From: Paenibacillus etheri
Lineage (GTDB): Bacteria > Bacillota > Bacilli > Paenibacillales > Paenibacillaceae
DNA length: 64,000 nt
Assembly: GCF_001012825.1 (NCBI RefSeq)
Contig: NZ_LCZJ02000033.1
Span: 38,508-102,507 of the forward strand
Direction: 5' to 3'
The translations under genes were made by a program, and so were the position numbers. Positions 36,440 to 45,221 of this stretch are shown one piece after another. Under the pieces are notes generated by a model. It did not search any database and had not been told where the DNA came from. It was given only the letters and a program-made list of their open reading frames with translations. Each line of letters begins with the position of its first letter. The stretch's first letter is position 1.

Positions 36440-37273
36440 TTACTTAACGGAACCTTGCGAGAATCCATTGTAAATATACTTTTGCAACGCGGTAAACACA
36501 ACCAATGTAGGAATAATTGCGATCATAATCGCCGCACATATTACTTCCCACTGTGATCCGTACGGACCTTTAAACTTAAAGAGCGCTGTGGAGATCGTTT
36601 GGAGATCAGTTTTCGGCATATATAGGAAAGGAGTGTAAAAATCGTTATAAATATTTACGCCCTTCACAATAATTACTGTTACAATCGCCGGCTTCAGCAG
36701 TGGCAAAATAATTCTCCAATAAATCGTCCAATAAGAAGCCCCGTCCAGCATCGCGGATTCATCCAGTGATTCGGAGATCGAATCCAAGAACTGCATAAAA
36801 ATATACACAGCGATAATATCCGTACCGAGGTACATGACGATGGGTGCCCATCTGGTATTAAACAAGCCCAAGTGATTGATGATTTGGAAAGTCGCCACTT
36901 GAGTAGTAACACCCGGGATCAGGGTAGCAATCAGAAACATACTGATGAGAACTTTACTGCCTTTAAATTTGAAGCGGGATAAAATATAAGCCATCATCGA
37001 ACCCGTCAGCGTCGCACCCAAGATAGAGATCACAACGATAATGACAGTGTTTTTAAAACCAAGAAGCATTTTGCCATCAACAAAAGCCTTAGTGTAGTTG
37101 GAGAAATTCAGCCAATTCTCAGGCAGTGTTAACGGTCCGGTTGATGCGTATTCTGGCCCTGTTTTTAATGAAGCGAAAAACACAACTACGATAGGTATTA
37201 ACGCTGCAAGTGCTCCCAAAATCAAGGTGAGATATTTGAATATACTAGCAGTGGTATATTTTACAGAATGCAT
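36440..37273 (-). CDS. Carbohydrate ABC transporter permease, MalG type
   Basis: 277-residue membrane subunit of a CUT1 importer with six spans. The EAA loop that contacts the ATPase is ESAMLDGASYWTIYWRIILP (about 178-197). The C-terminus YIYNGFSQGSVK is typical for MalG-type subunits. It starts 3 bases after the MalF-type gene stop. With the MalF-type partner and the binding protein at 38286-39656 it forms the membrane part of the presumed mannooligosaccharide importer. No ATPase gene is in the window; a shared MsmX-type ATPase elsewhere is expected. Confidence 0.94.
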   Translation of the reverse strand: MHSVKYTTASIFKYLTLILGALAALIPIVVVFFASLKTGPEYASTGPLTLPENWLNFSNYTKAFVDGKMLLGFKNTVIIVVISILGATLTGSMMAYILSRFKFKGSKVLISMFLIATLIPGVTTQVATFQIINHLGLFNTRWAPIVMYLGTDIIAVYIFMQFLDSISESLDESAMLDGASYWTIYWRIILPLLKPAIVTVIIVKGVNIYNDFYTPFLYMPKTDLQTISTALFKFKGPYGSQWEVICAAIMIAIIPTLVVFTALQKYIYNGFSQGSVK

Positions 37274-37276
37274 AGT

Positions 37277-38158
37277 TTATTTCTCCTCCTTGATCAGAAC
37301 GCGCTGCAAAATAGTAACTACTATAACGATACCCAGCAAAACTACGGCCATTGCTGATGCCAATCCAACTTTGCTATATTTGAAAGCTACATCGACCGTC
37401 TGAATAACAAATGTGCTACTTCCGTTAGATCCGCCTGTCATGACGTATGGAATTTCAAATACACCAATGGCGCCACTAACTGCCAGGATCAAGTTCAATT
37501 GCAGAATACGTTTAATACTTGGCAAAATAATATGCATAAACTGATGCCATCTGTTTGCACCATCAATCTCAGCTGCTTCATAAATATCCGAACCGATAGA
37601 GGAAATAGCCCCAAGGAAGATCAGGAAGTTCATCCCCATGTATCTCCACAGTGACGCACCCGCGAGTGAGAAGTTAATCAAATTCGGATTGAGAAGCCAC
37701 TTCTGCTGTAATCCACTAAGTCCGAGCAGATTAAGAATCGTGTCTAGCGTTCCATCTGGTTTGAAAAAGAAAAGAAAGATAAAGCCGATCGCTACACCGT
37801 TTAGCAAGGTTGGGAAGAACAAAATCCCTTTGAATAGATTTTTCATACGAACACTAAAGCTCAGAATGGTTGCAAAATACAAAGCAAGCGCCATCTGAAT
37901 AAAGGTGGTGAAGAAATAATACAAGCTGACCTTAAATACGGAAAAATACTCAGGTTTCGTAAAAATGGTCTTATAATTCTCCAGCCCAACGTACTCCATA
38001 TTTTTACTTAGTCCATTCCAGCTGGTGAAGCTGTACCGAAACATACTGATTACTGGATAATAAGCAAACGTAAGTAGTAATACGATCGGCACTAATGAGA
38101 ACAAGAATATGATGGCAATCCGTTGATTTTTATAGCTCAAATTTGAAAACTTTAACAC
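37277..38158 (-). CDS. Carbohydrate ABC transporter permease, MalF type
   Basis: About 293 residues, six membrane spans, CUT1 family. The EAA loop reads YEAAEIDGANRWHQFMHIIL (about 204-223). I place the start at the GTG at 38158 with GGAGG eight bases upstream; the longer frame from 38188 covers that site. It lies 127 bases after the binding-protein gene with a small hairpin (about 38262-38284) in between. Such a hairpin is common where the binding protein is made in excess. It is translated in step with the MalG-type gene. Confidence 0.93.
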   Translation of the reverse strand: MLKFSNLSYKNQRIAIIFLFSLVPIVLLLTFAYYPVISMFRYSFTSWNGLSKNMEYVGLENYKTIFTKPEYFSVFKVSLYYFFTTFIQMALALYFATILSFSVRMKNLFKGILFFPTLLNGVAIGFIFLFFFKPDGTLDTILNLLGLSGLQQKWLLNPNLINFSLAGASLWRYMGMNFLIFLGAISSIGSDIYEAAEIDGANRWHQFMHIILPSIKRILQLNLILAVSGAIGVFEIPYVMTGGSNGSSTFVIQTVDVAFKYSKVGLASAMAVVLLGIVIVVTILQRVLIKEEK

Positions 38159-38285
38159 CCGATACACCTCCAGAAAAAGCATCCTCATTTAGTTATGTCT
38201 AGTTTAAATATGAAGGGGGAAATGCCAGTTAGCACATCCCTTCCCACATTCACTGCCGCTATAGCATTAAGAAAGCTTATAGTTT

Positions 38286-39656
38286 TTACTGTGCTGTGAC
38301 TTTCGCGCGAGCGGCCTTCCACTTGTCATTCAGGTCTTTCATAATGTCGTCATAGGATTCTTTTCTGTTGCCAATCGCTGCTTCAATAATGCGTTTCTTA
38401 AAGTCTGGCTGCCAAGCACCGATTTCAGCTTGTTTGTCGATTTCATCAGACCAGCCTTCTTCGCCAGCTTTAGCAGGAGCAAGGGTATCAAATGTTACCT
38501 CTGTACCTTCATATTGTTTCAGAATTTCTGGAAGCTCTGCACCGATCGCCGGGCTCATACCGCCACCTTCAGTCGTTGGGTAACCAGATTCGTTGATAAA
38601 CCAATCCACCCAAGCTCTAGCAGCTTCTTTGTTTTTACTGTGAACGCTAACGCCCAGATTGTAATCACCCGCAAGCGGCACAAGCACTTTATCTGCATTC
38701 GTAGGGAATGGCATAAAGCCAACATCATCAGGATTCATTGCTAGACCTTTGATTTGACCAATCGCCCAAGATCCAAGAACCATAGTACCGATTTTTCCGT
38801 TTGCTAGATCAGCTTTGGAAGATTCCCAGTCTGTTGTAGTTGGGTCTTCTTCAATCAAACCTTTTTGCGCTGCATCATACAAAATTTTGTACAGTTCATA
38901 GTGAGGTTGACCTGGAGAATAGTTATCATCGCTAGCCACTTGACCAATGTTGACATAGTCACGATTGCCGGCAACAGTTGCCAGATCTGATTCCCATTGG
39001 GTTAATGTCCAGCCAGCTGCGTAGTTTGTGTACAGAGGCACAGCTTTTGTTTTGTCTTTAATCGATTGCAGAGCAGTCAAGAATTGTTCAGGTGTTCTTG
39101 GAACCTCTGCAATTCCAGCATCTTTGAAGACTTGTTTGTTGTAAATAATACCGTTAAAGTTGATTGTCATTGGAATTCCGTAGGCCATTCCGTCTACTGC
39201 ACGTTCTTCCACACCTGTATATTGCTTTTGCATATCTTCGAGTTTACCCAGTGGTTCGAAGAAATCCGGAATATCTTTAATAGCTATGCTTGTTGGCAAC
39301 AAGAGCACGTCGCCATAGTCACTAGTACTCATCCGGATTTTAATTTGATCCTCATAAGTAGCGAGCGCTTCAAAGTTTACCTTTACATCAGGATATTTCT
39401 CATTGAACTTAGCCGCATACTCTTTGAATACGGTATCAACAATATCCGTTCTTTGCGTAATAACCGTGATATCCCCTTTAATGTCCTTGGCTGCTGCATC
39501 ATCAGCCGGAGCTGCACTCGCCTCTGTTGAGGATCCATTGCTTCCTGTGTTTTTAGCGCCTTCATTGTTAGTGTTGTTGTTTGAAGAACAACCGCTAAAC
39601 AATCCTGCCATAAGTGTCAATGCCATCAAACTCATCATTGTTTTGCCTTTTTTCAT
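38286..39656 (-). CDS. Extracellular solute-binding lipoprotein, CUT1 (importer-linked)
   Basis: 456-residue lipoprotein. A signal peptide ends in LFSGC (Cys23), followed by an Asn/Ser-rich linker and a family 1 binding-protein fold (DITVITQRTDI, GDVLLLPTSIAI, GMAYGIPMTINFNGIIYNK). It captures oligosaccharide outside the cell and delivers it to the two permeases encoded just downstream. It is a paralogue of the orphan binding protein at 46329-47639: both share the TxRxDxI start, the GDVLLLP segment, the VPRT-xxF segment and the final NxKWKEAR-like end. Ligand, mannooligosaccharide by context. The ATG follows AGAGGGG. Controlled by a promoter with an overlapping cre. Confidence 0.93.
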   Translation of the reverse strand: MKKGKTMMSLMALTLMAGLFSGCSSNNNTNNEGAKNTGSNGSSTEASAAPADDAAAKDIKGDITVITQRTDIVDTVFKEYAAKFNEKYPDVKVNFEALATYEDQIKIRMSTSDYGDVLLLPTSIAIKDIPDFFEPLGKLEDMQKQYTGVEERAVDGMAYGIPMTINFNGIIYNKQVFKDAGIAEVPRTPEQFLTALQSIKDKTKAVPLYTNYAAGWTLTQWESDLATVAGNRDYVNIGQVASDDNYSPGQPHYELYKILYDAAQKGLIEEDPTTTDWESSKADLANGKIGTMVLGSWAIGQIKGLAMNPDDVGFMPFPTNADKVLVPLAGDYNLGVSVHSKNKEAARAWVDWFINESGYPTTEGGGMSPAIGAELPEILKQYEGTEVTFDTLAPAKAGEEGWSDEIDKQAEIGAWQPDFKKRIIEAAIGNRKESYDDIMKDLNDKWKAARAKVTAQ

Positions 39657-39719
39657 GTTTTTACGACCCCTCTCTTCAATTTGACTCTAATTTAGTTTAA
39701 TAACAAAAATAATAACTTT

Positions 39720-39794
39720 TATCACCACTTGCGATTTAAAAGAGTAATCATCAACACTAAAATCATTGATAACTTTTGAAAACAAGTGATGATA
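39720..39794 (-). other. Leader stem in the binding-protein mRNA
   Basis: In the minus-strand message TATCATCACTTG (39783-39794) can pair over 12 bases, with one G-U, with CAAGTGGTGATA (39720-39731), enclosing a 51-base loop. Its 5' arm overlaps the cre. The same pair could instead be two inverted protein-binding half-sites. Read directly; function unknown. Confidence 0.45.
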
Positions 39795-39814
39795 TCGCTT
39801 ACAAATTCATTATA
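39790..39814 (-). promoter_or_regulatory. Importer operon -10 with overlapping cre
   Basis: On the minus strand a TATAAT (39809-39814) is followed five bases later by TTGTAAGCGATATCA (39790-39804), a full match to the cre consensus WTGNAANCGNWNNCW. The position over the expected start site fits strong CcpA repression. The -35 region (TCGTTT at 17 bases) is poor, which fits dependence on an activator such as the response regulator next door. Confidence 0.72.
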
Positions 39815-39925
39815 AATCTATTTTTAACGCAAAACGATGGTTTGAATTGCTTTTTCTGGTCTTGTATTTGTTATATTTGTTTTCATTATAGTAATTTTGT
39901 TATCTAATTTATCGAAAATAACCAC
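39815..39925. other. Spacer between importer operon promoter and regulator terminator
   Basis: Very AT-rich, no gene. Several TTGTTAT-like words occur (about 39867-39905) and could be activator half-sites for the importer promoter, but they are not distinct enough to define. Confidence 0.35.
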
Positions 39926-39949
39926 AAAAAAAGAGAGCTTTCCGCTCTC
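39926..39949 (-). terminator. Response regulator gene terminator
   Basis: GAGAGC/GCTCTC stem with a five-base loop (39933-39949) followed on the minus strand by seven U residues, 25 bases after the regulator stop. Confidence 0.88.
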
Positions 39950-39974
39950 CTAAATAATAGCTTCCTATATAAGT

Positions 39975-40754
39975 CTAAAACTCACGTTGCATTTTCGGTA
40001 ATTTACAGCCGCTTTTATAATCCTTAGGTGTCATACCACACATTTTCTTAAACAATTTATTAAAATAAACTGGATCACTATAACCTACCTTATCGGCAAT
40101 TTCATAATTTTTCAGGTCGGGATGCTCCATCAGCAATTCTTTCGCCTTAGTAATACGAATCCGAATTAGATAATCGGTTATGGTTTGGCCCGTCTTTATT
40201 TTGAATAAACGGCTGAGGTAGCTCGCATTCATACCGACGATCTCCGCCAAACGCTCAAGTTCGAAGTTCTGATCATACTCCCTCTCCAGTATGCTTTTAG
40301 TCTGTTCAACAACATAATGCTCTCCACCATCAGCCGCTTGAGAGAACATTTCCTCCTGCTCTTTGACATTCTTTTTCTTTGCATCCTCTACTCTCTTGAG
40401 CAGTTCATATAGCTGAGTCTTATCAATAGGTTTTAGTAAATAATCCATCACCCCATGGCGGATTGCCCGGCGTGCATATTCAAATTCACTAAAACCGCTA
40501 AGAACGGCAATAGGTATATCCTCCATATGTCCTCTAACCTGTTCAATCAACATAAAGCCATCCATTCTAGGCATTTTTATATCTGTAATAAGCAGATCCA
40601 TTTCATCTCGGGATAACTTTTCAATATGCTCCCAGGCTTCCAATCCGTTACCGTAGGATCCAATTACATGTACGTCTAATTCCATTCTGGATGTGATTTT
40701 TTCGAGTCCCCTGCGAATGACTTCCTCGTCGTCCGCAATCATAACATTTATCAT
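39975..40754 (-). CDS. YesN-type response regulator (receiver plus AraC DNA-binding domain)
   Basis: 259 residues, compact for this class, which often has over 350. A receiver domain (about 1-122) has acidic pocket DDEE (8-11), phospho-acceptor Asp58 in LLITDIKMPRMDG and a conserved Lys in YLLKPIDK. It is followed by a short helical linker and two AraC helix-turn-helix motifs (about 155-252, NASYLSRLFKIKTGQTITDY and KVGYSDPVYFNKLFKKMCG). It is likely the activator of the island, lying between the importer operon and the divergent mannanase operon. No kinase gene adjoins it; the nearest is at 47659-49539. It is monocistronic with its own terminator. Confidence 0.93.
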   Translation of the reverse strand: MINVMIADDEEVIRRGLEKITSRMELDVHVIGSYGNGLEAWEHIEKLSRDEMDLLITDIKMPRMDGFMLIEQVRGHMEDIPIAVLSGFSEFEYARRAIRHGVMDYLLKPIDKTQLYELLKRVEDAKKKNVKEQEEMFSQAADGGEHYVVEQTKSILEREYDQNFELERLAEIVGMNASYLSRLFKIKTGQTITDYLIRIRITKAKELLMEHPDLKNYEIADKVGYSDPVYFNKLFKKMCGMTPKDYKSGCKLPKMQREF

Positions 40755-41041
40755 TTGAGTCCTGCCCTCCAGTTGTATCTGCCAGTTATTATGATTGCGC
40801 GATCATCACGAATAGTATTCTCCCCATGGATTACGTCAATGTACGATTGCGCTCATTTATAGTTGTATTTACTATAACGAAAGTTATTCAAATTTCCCAG
40901 CCGCAACTATAAATTGTCCTTGAAATCATCTTCGAAAAAGTATATAACTAAATTAAGTTGTTATTATAAACTAACAAATTAATAATAACTTAATAACAAA
41001 TAGTTAATTTTTCTATTTTCAATGTAAAGTGGGGATTCTTG
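40755..41041. other. Divergent control region between regulator and mannanase operon
   Basis: No gene. GATTGCGC occurs twice (about 40793 and 40844). TTTATAGTTG (40856-40865) and CAACTATAAA (40904-40913) form a 10-base inverted repeat just upstream of the mannanase -35. GTTATTAT (about 40959) and ATAATAAC (about 40981) form another downstream of the -10. The first inverted repeat is the best candidate for a response-regulator or repressor site. Confidence 0.5.
40920..40948 (+). promoter_or_regulatory. Promoter of the mannanase-epimerase-phosphorylase operon
   Basis: A -35 TTGAAA (40920-40925) and a -10 TATAAC (40943-40948) with exactly 17 bases between them. The start codon is about 95 bases downstream. 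Confidence 0.68.
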
Positions 41042-41992
41042 ATGGGATTTAACAACGAATACATTGCAGGCGTAACCTGGGGTTTCTCGGGTATACGTGG
41101 TTCATGGATAACGAAAGAAGCTGAACGTTCGATGGAACTCATGTCTTCAGTCACCGGTGCGAACTGGACGGCCATTGCTCTTAGTGCGCTTCAAGCTACC
41201 GCTCATTCAACGGAAATTCCCTATTGGGAAACTCCAACCGTTAGTGACGAAGAAGTGAAATGCGCCATTAGTAAAGCGAAGTCACTGCAGCTAAAGGTAT
41301 GTCTGAAGCCAATTGTGAATTGCGCTGACGGAACTTGGCGTGCTCACATTAACTTTTTCGATAAGGATGTTCCTTGCGAGCCTAAATGGTCTGAGTGGTT
41401 CAGCTCATATACCAAGTTTATTCTGCACTATGCTGCCATCGCAGAGGAAACAGGCTGTGAGATGTTCTGTATCGGCTGCGAGCTTGTACAAACGGATAGA
41501 CGGGAAACCGAATGGCGTACGCTTATTGCGGAGGTTCGGAAGGTTTACTCAGGTATTCTTACTTATAATTGCGATAAGTATCAGGAGGATAACGTGACCT
41601 GGTGGGATGCGCTCGATGTGATTTCTTCAAGTGGATATTATCCAGCCAACGATTGGGAAGCTCAGCTCGACCGGATTGAAAGTGTAGTGCGATCACAGAA
41701 TAAGCCGTTCTTTTTTATGGAAGCTGGTTGCCCTAGTCGGAGCGGGAGCGCGGCGATTCCTAATGATTGGACCTTGAAGGGTGAACCAAGCCAAGAGGAA
41801 CAAAGCAAATTCTATCAGGCAATGTTTCAAGGCTGTGATCGCAGAGATTGGGTTCAGGGCTTTATGCTCTGGGACTGGCCTACTCACCTTTATCCAATTC
41901 ATGAAGCTGAACAGAATGATGATTATTGTATGTATGGCAAGCAAGCCGCTGGAATCATCAACGAATATTTCACCTCGAAAATCAATAAGTAA
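41042..41992 (+). CDS. GH113 beta-mannanase, intracellular
   Basis: 316-residue (beta/alpha)8 enzyme without signal peptide. It hydrolyses beta-1,4-mannosidic bonds in mannooligosaccharides. The GH113 start YIAGVTWGFSGIRGSW is present. The likely acid/base is Glu147 in CIGCELVQT and the nucleophile is Glu227 in FFFMEAGCPSRSG; the 80-residue spacing fits known GH113 mannanases. I use the ATG at 41042; a TTG directly before it is in frame. GGGG lies seven bases upstream. It is the first gene of an operon with the epimerase and the mannosylglucose phosphorylase, and is divergent from the regulator. The natural product would be mannobiose for the epimerase. Confidence 0.92.
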   Translation: MGFNNEYIAGVTWGFSGIRGSWITKEAERSMELMSSVTGANWTAIALSALQATAHSTEIPYWETPTVSDEEVKCAISKAKSLQLKVCLKPIVNCADGTWRAHINFFDKDVPCEPKWSEWFSSYTKFILHYAAIAEETGCEMFCIGCELVQTDRRETEWRTLIAEVRKVYSGILTYNCDKYQEDNVTWWDALDVISSSGYYPANDWEAQLDRIESVVRSQNKPFFFMEAGCPSRSGSAAIPNDWTLKGEPSQEEQSKFYQAMFQGCDRRDWVQGFMLWDWPTHLYPIHEAEQNDDYCMYGKQAAGIINEYFTSKINK

Positions 41993-42014
41993 TGTGAGGA
42001 GGGACTAATGACCA

Positions 42015-43229
42015 ATGATTAATTCACCAGAACTATGGCTGACACAACTTGAGGATGAGCTGCAGGGTAATATTCTCAGCTTTTGGATGAAACAAACGAA
42101 GGACGAAATCAATGGCGGATTTGTTGGCGAAATGGACAATCAGCTGAACATTGCGCCTGACGCGGAGAAAAGCCTTGTGCTAAATGCCCGCATTCTTTGG
42201 TCCTTTGCGAGCGCTTACCGGATCTACGGCAAGACAGAATATCTAGCCATGGCAGAACGCGCCTATGCATACCTGATGGATCACTTCATCGATAAAGAAT
42301 ATGGCGGATTATACTGGATGGTTGATGCTAAGGGCAGACCTTCACAGGAGAAAAAACAGATCTACGGCCAAGCTTTTGCAATCTATGCACTGGCTGAGTT
42401 CTACCAAGCGACCGGACGGCCTGAAGTGTTAGATGAGGTAATTCATATATTCCAGTTCGTTGAGAAACATGGCTATGATTCTATTTATAAAGGTTATGTT
42501 GAAGCCTTATCTCGGGAATGGCAAGTCACGGATAACCTCAGCCTTAGCAGCAAAGACATGAATGAGAAAAAATCTATGAACACGCATCTACACGTGTTGG
42601 AAGCGTATACCGGACTTTATCGAGTATGGCAGTCAGAAGAGCTAGAGCGTAAGCTGGCTGAGTTAATCGAAACGATGCTGGATCATATCATTGATGAGGA
42701 AGGCAAGCATTTTCATCTTTTCTTAGATGAGGCATGGAATGTGAAATCAGATATTATCTCGTATGGACATGATATCGAGGGCAGCTGGCTGCTGGTGGAA
42801 GCCGCAGAAATCCTTGGTGAAGAGAAGCTGCTGCAGCGCGTACAAGCTGTCGCTATCTCCATGGCAGAGGCCGTTCTTGCAGAAGGCATAGATAGCGATA
42901 GCGGGATATGGAATGAAGCTGACCCGAACGGATTGCTGAGCAAAGAGAAAGATTGGTGGCCACAAGCTGAGGCAGTTGTAGGATTCTATAATGCTTATCA
43001 GCTGACCGGTGACAGCAAATTTAACGAGGCCGCTCAAGCCTCCTGGACTTTTATTGATAAATATATGGTGGATCACCAATTAGGCGAATGGTACTGGAGT
43101 GTAGATGAGAATTACCAGCCTTTAGCTCATGCTCCAAAGGTTAGTGCCTGGAAATGTCCTTATCATAACAGCAGAGCCTGCTTCGAAATGATCGCACGAC
43201 TGAAATCAACTATAAAGGAGACTGTATAA
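42015..43229 (+). CDS. Cellobiose 2-epimerase family (mannobiose 2-epimerase)
   Basis: 404-residue (alpha/alpha)6-barrel enzyme of the N-acylglucosamine 2-epimerase superfamily. It converts the reducing-end mannose of beta-1,4-mannobiose to glucose. Conserved residues of cellobiose epimerases are in [39 protein letters not shown] and [11 protein letters not shown]. Its stop overlaps the start of the next gene by one base (TAATG), which strongly ties it to the mannosylglucose phosphorylase. Together they form the mannan pathway first described in Bacteroides and Ruminococcus. The ATG follows GGAGGGAC, with a short gap to the mannanase gene. Confidence 0.94.
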   Translation: MINSPELWLTQLEDELQGNILSFWMKQTKDEINGGFVGEMDNQLNIAPDAEKSLVLNARILWSFASAYRIYGKTEYLAMAERAYAYLMDHFIDKEYGGLYWMVDAKGRPSQEKKQIYGQAFAIYALAEFYQATGRPEVLDEVIHIFQFVEKHGYDSIYKGYVEALSREWQVTDNLSLSSKDMNEKKSMNTHLHVLEAYTGLYRVWQSEELERKLAELIETMLDHIIDEEGKHFHLFLDEAWNVKSDIISYGHDIEGSWLLVEAAEILGEEKLLQRVQAVAISMAEAVLAEGIDSDSGIWNEADPNGLLSKEKDWWPQAEAVVGFYNAYQLTGDSKFNEAAQASWTFIDKYMVDHQLGEWYWSVDENYQPLAHAPKVSAWKCPYHNSRACFEMIARLKSTIKETV

Positions 43230-44401
43230 TGTCATCATTATTTCAAGAGCGCAAACAACAACTAACAGATCGTTATGAAGCACTGATCACCCGTAAAAAT
43301 AAAAAGCTTCCTTATGGAAACGGTATTTATGACCGATATACTTATCCACTGCTTACCGCTGAGCACGCTCCTCTAATCTGGCGGTATGATTTCAACCCAG
43401 ACACCAACCCTTATTTTGCCGAAAGAATTGGCGTCAACGGTGTATTCAACCCAGGTTCCATTGAACTGAACGGCAAGTTCTACCTCGTTGCACGTGTTGA
43501 AGGTAACGACCGCAAATCTTTTTTCGCTGTGGCTGAAAGTGACAATGGTTCGGATGGCTTCCGCTTCTGGGATCATCCAGTCGTGCTGCCCGAGACAGAA
43601 GTTCCGGATATTAACGTCTACGACATGCGTCTTGTCAGTCATGAAGATGGCTGGATCTACGGCCTCTTTTGTACAGAACGCAAAGATCCGGATGCCCCGC
43701 ACGGCGATCTTTCTAGTGCAGTAGCACAATGTGGTATTGTACGCACAAAGGATCTGAAGACCTGGGAACGTCTGGCCGATCTTAAGACAGGTTCTGCTCA
43801 GCAGCGTAATGTCGTGCTCCACCCTGAATTTGTAGATGGAAAATATGCCTTTTATACTCGTCCACAGGATGGATTCATTGATGCAGGGTCCGGTGGTGGT
43901 ATTGGCTGGGGACTCTCGGATACGATTGAGAATGCTGTGATCACCAGTGAGACAATCATGGATGAGCGCCACTACCACACCATTAAGGAAGTAAAGAATG
44001 GTCAAGGTCCTGCACCTATCAAAACTACAAAAGGTTGGCTGCATATTGCTCATGGTGTACGTAATACCGCTGCTGGTCTCAGATACGTGCTTTATGCCTT
44101 TTTATCTGATCTGGAGGAGCCAAATAAAGTCACCCATTCACCAGGCGGTCATTTCATCGCACCAGACGGTGAAGAACGTGTCGGCGATGTCTCTAACGTC
44201 GTATTCTGTAATGGTGTGATTGCACGTGATAACGGTGAGATCTATATTTACTATGCTTCTTCCGATACTCATATCCATGTAGCTACAACTACCGTTGACC
44301 AAATGTTAGATTACGTACTGAACACACCAGAAGACCCGCTTCGCTCTTATGCTTGTGTACAACAACGTATCGCCCTCATTGATCGTAATTTTGCACTGTA
44401 A
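43229..44401 (+). CDS. 4-O-beta-D-mannosyl-D-glucose phosphorylase (GH130)
   Basis: 390-residue cytoplasmic enzyme. It phosphorolyses mannosylglucose to mannose-1-phosphate and glucose. Length and segments match the Bacteroides fragilis type enzyme closely as I recall it: [73 protein letters not shown] and [19 protein letters not shown]. The catalytic Asp is in VYDMRL. It overlaps the epimerase stop by one base and ends the operon before a strong terminator. It differs from the other GH130 in the island, so both steps of the pathway are covered. Confidence 0.95.
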   Translation: MSSLFQERKQQLTDRYEALITRKNKKLPYGNGIYDRYTYPLLTAEHAPLIWRYDFNPDTNPYFAERIGVNGVFNPGSIELNGKFYLVARVEGNDRKSFFAVAESDNGSDGFRFWDHPVVLPETEVPDINVYDMRLVSHEDGWIYGLFCTERKDPDAPHGDLSSAVAQCGIVRTKDLKTWERLADLKTGSAQQRNVVLHPEFVDGKYAFYTRPQDGFIDAGSGGGIGWGLSDTIENAVITSETIMDERHYHTIKEVKNGQGPAPIKTTKGWLHIAHGVRNTAAGLRYVLYAFLSDLEEPNKVTHSPGGHFIAPDGEERVGDVSNVVFCNGVIARDNGEIYIYYASSDTHIHVATTTVDQMLDYVLNTPEDPLRSYACVQQRIALIDRNFAL

Positions 44402-44422
44402 ATAGATAACCTTAAAAATCAA

Positions 44423-44470
44423 CAGAGCAGCGATTCTCCTGTTATTGGAGGATCGCTGCTCTGCGTTTTT
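44423..44470 (+). terminator. Terminator of the mannanase operon
   Basis: A long stem (44423-44438 with about 44446-44463, CAGAGCAGCGAT arms) with a short loop is followed by GC and six T residues. Confidence 0.9.
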
Positions 44471-44544
44471 TGATCATTCTATGCCTTCTTCAACCGTATA
44501 TCTATTATCCAAAAAGGCTTACGGACTTAGAACGAATCATGGAG

Positions 44545-45161
44545 CTATTCCATCTCCCTTATGGTTGATAAATATGCCTTTGATTCAACAGGAAATCCAT
44601 GGACCGGAGCAAATGTATTTATTTCATCCTCAAGCATAGACATCAAAATCAAGTTATGAAATTCTCCATCTACATAAAGAGCATCCCGCTCCACACCATC
44701 GCGCTTGAAACCGAGCTTCTCATAGACATGAATGGCTCTTGGATTAAATGGATATACACCTAGATGGATGCGATGCAGCTTCAAGGATTCAAAGCCATAC
44801 CGCAGCATTTGAGTCATAGCCTCAGTACCGTAACCTTTCCCTCTATGTTCATGACTACGAATCCCAATTCTAATATTTGCACTACGGTTGTCTGGATCTA
44901 TTTCGTTCAATACCACTTCTCCGATAAGCTCATCCGCTTCCTTGACGATAATCATAAGATCTACACGATCCTCAGTTGGAACACTAATCTTACGAATCCA
45001 GTCCGCAGTTTGCTCGCGAGAGATTTCTCCTGCGACCCCGTTAGACGTCCCATCTCCTCATCAAGTAAAAAGTTGTAATAGGCCTCCAGATCAGATGCTT
45101 CTACACCACGCAGATGAATACGCTCGCCCTCAATCTTTGGCATTGTAAATGGTTCTGACAT
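44545..45161 (-). pseudogene. GNAT N-acetyltransferase gene broken by a one-base frameshift
   Basis: The N-terminal part starts at the ATG at 45161 (GGGGGGAA upstream) with KIEGERIHLRGVEASDLEAY and runs through RLTGSQ, then shifts out of frame. After 45030 the other frame reads GEISREQTADWIRKISVP, then RVDLMIIVKEADELIGEVVL and a complete GNAT core with HRGKGYGTEAM. Inserting one G in the CAGGAG at 45027-45032 would restore a single protein of about 205 residues. So this is either a recent pseudogene or a sequencing error. The intact family acetylates small amines or ribosomal proteins. It lies at the end of the kinase-binding protein-LacI operon. Confidence 0.85.
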
Positions 45162-45221
45162 AACTGAATTCCCCCCTAACGAAAATCCCATGACTTTCAA
45201 TTATTTTTAATCGGCTAATTT

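Noticed and set aside
43373-44053. 226-codon minus-strand frame inside the mannosylglucose phosphorylase gene
   Set aside because: It is antisense to a gene with strong family matches; it is a codon-bias shadow.
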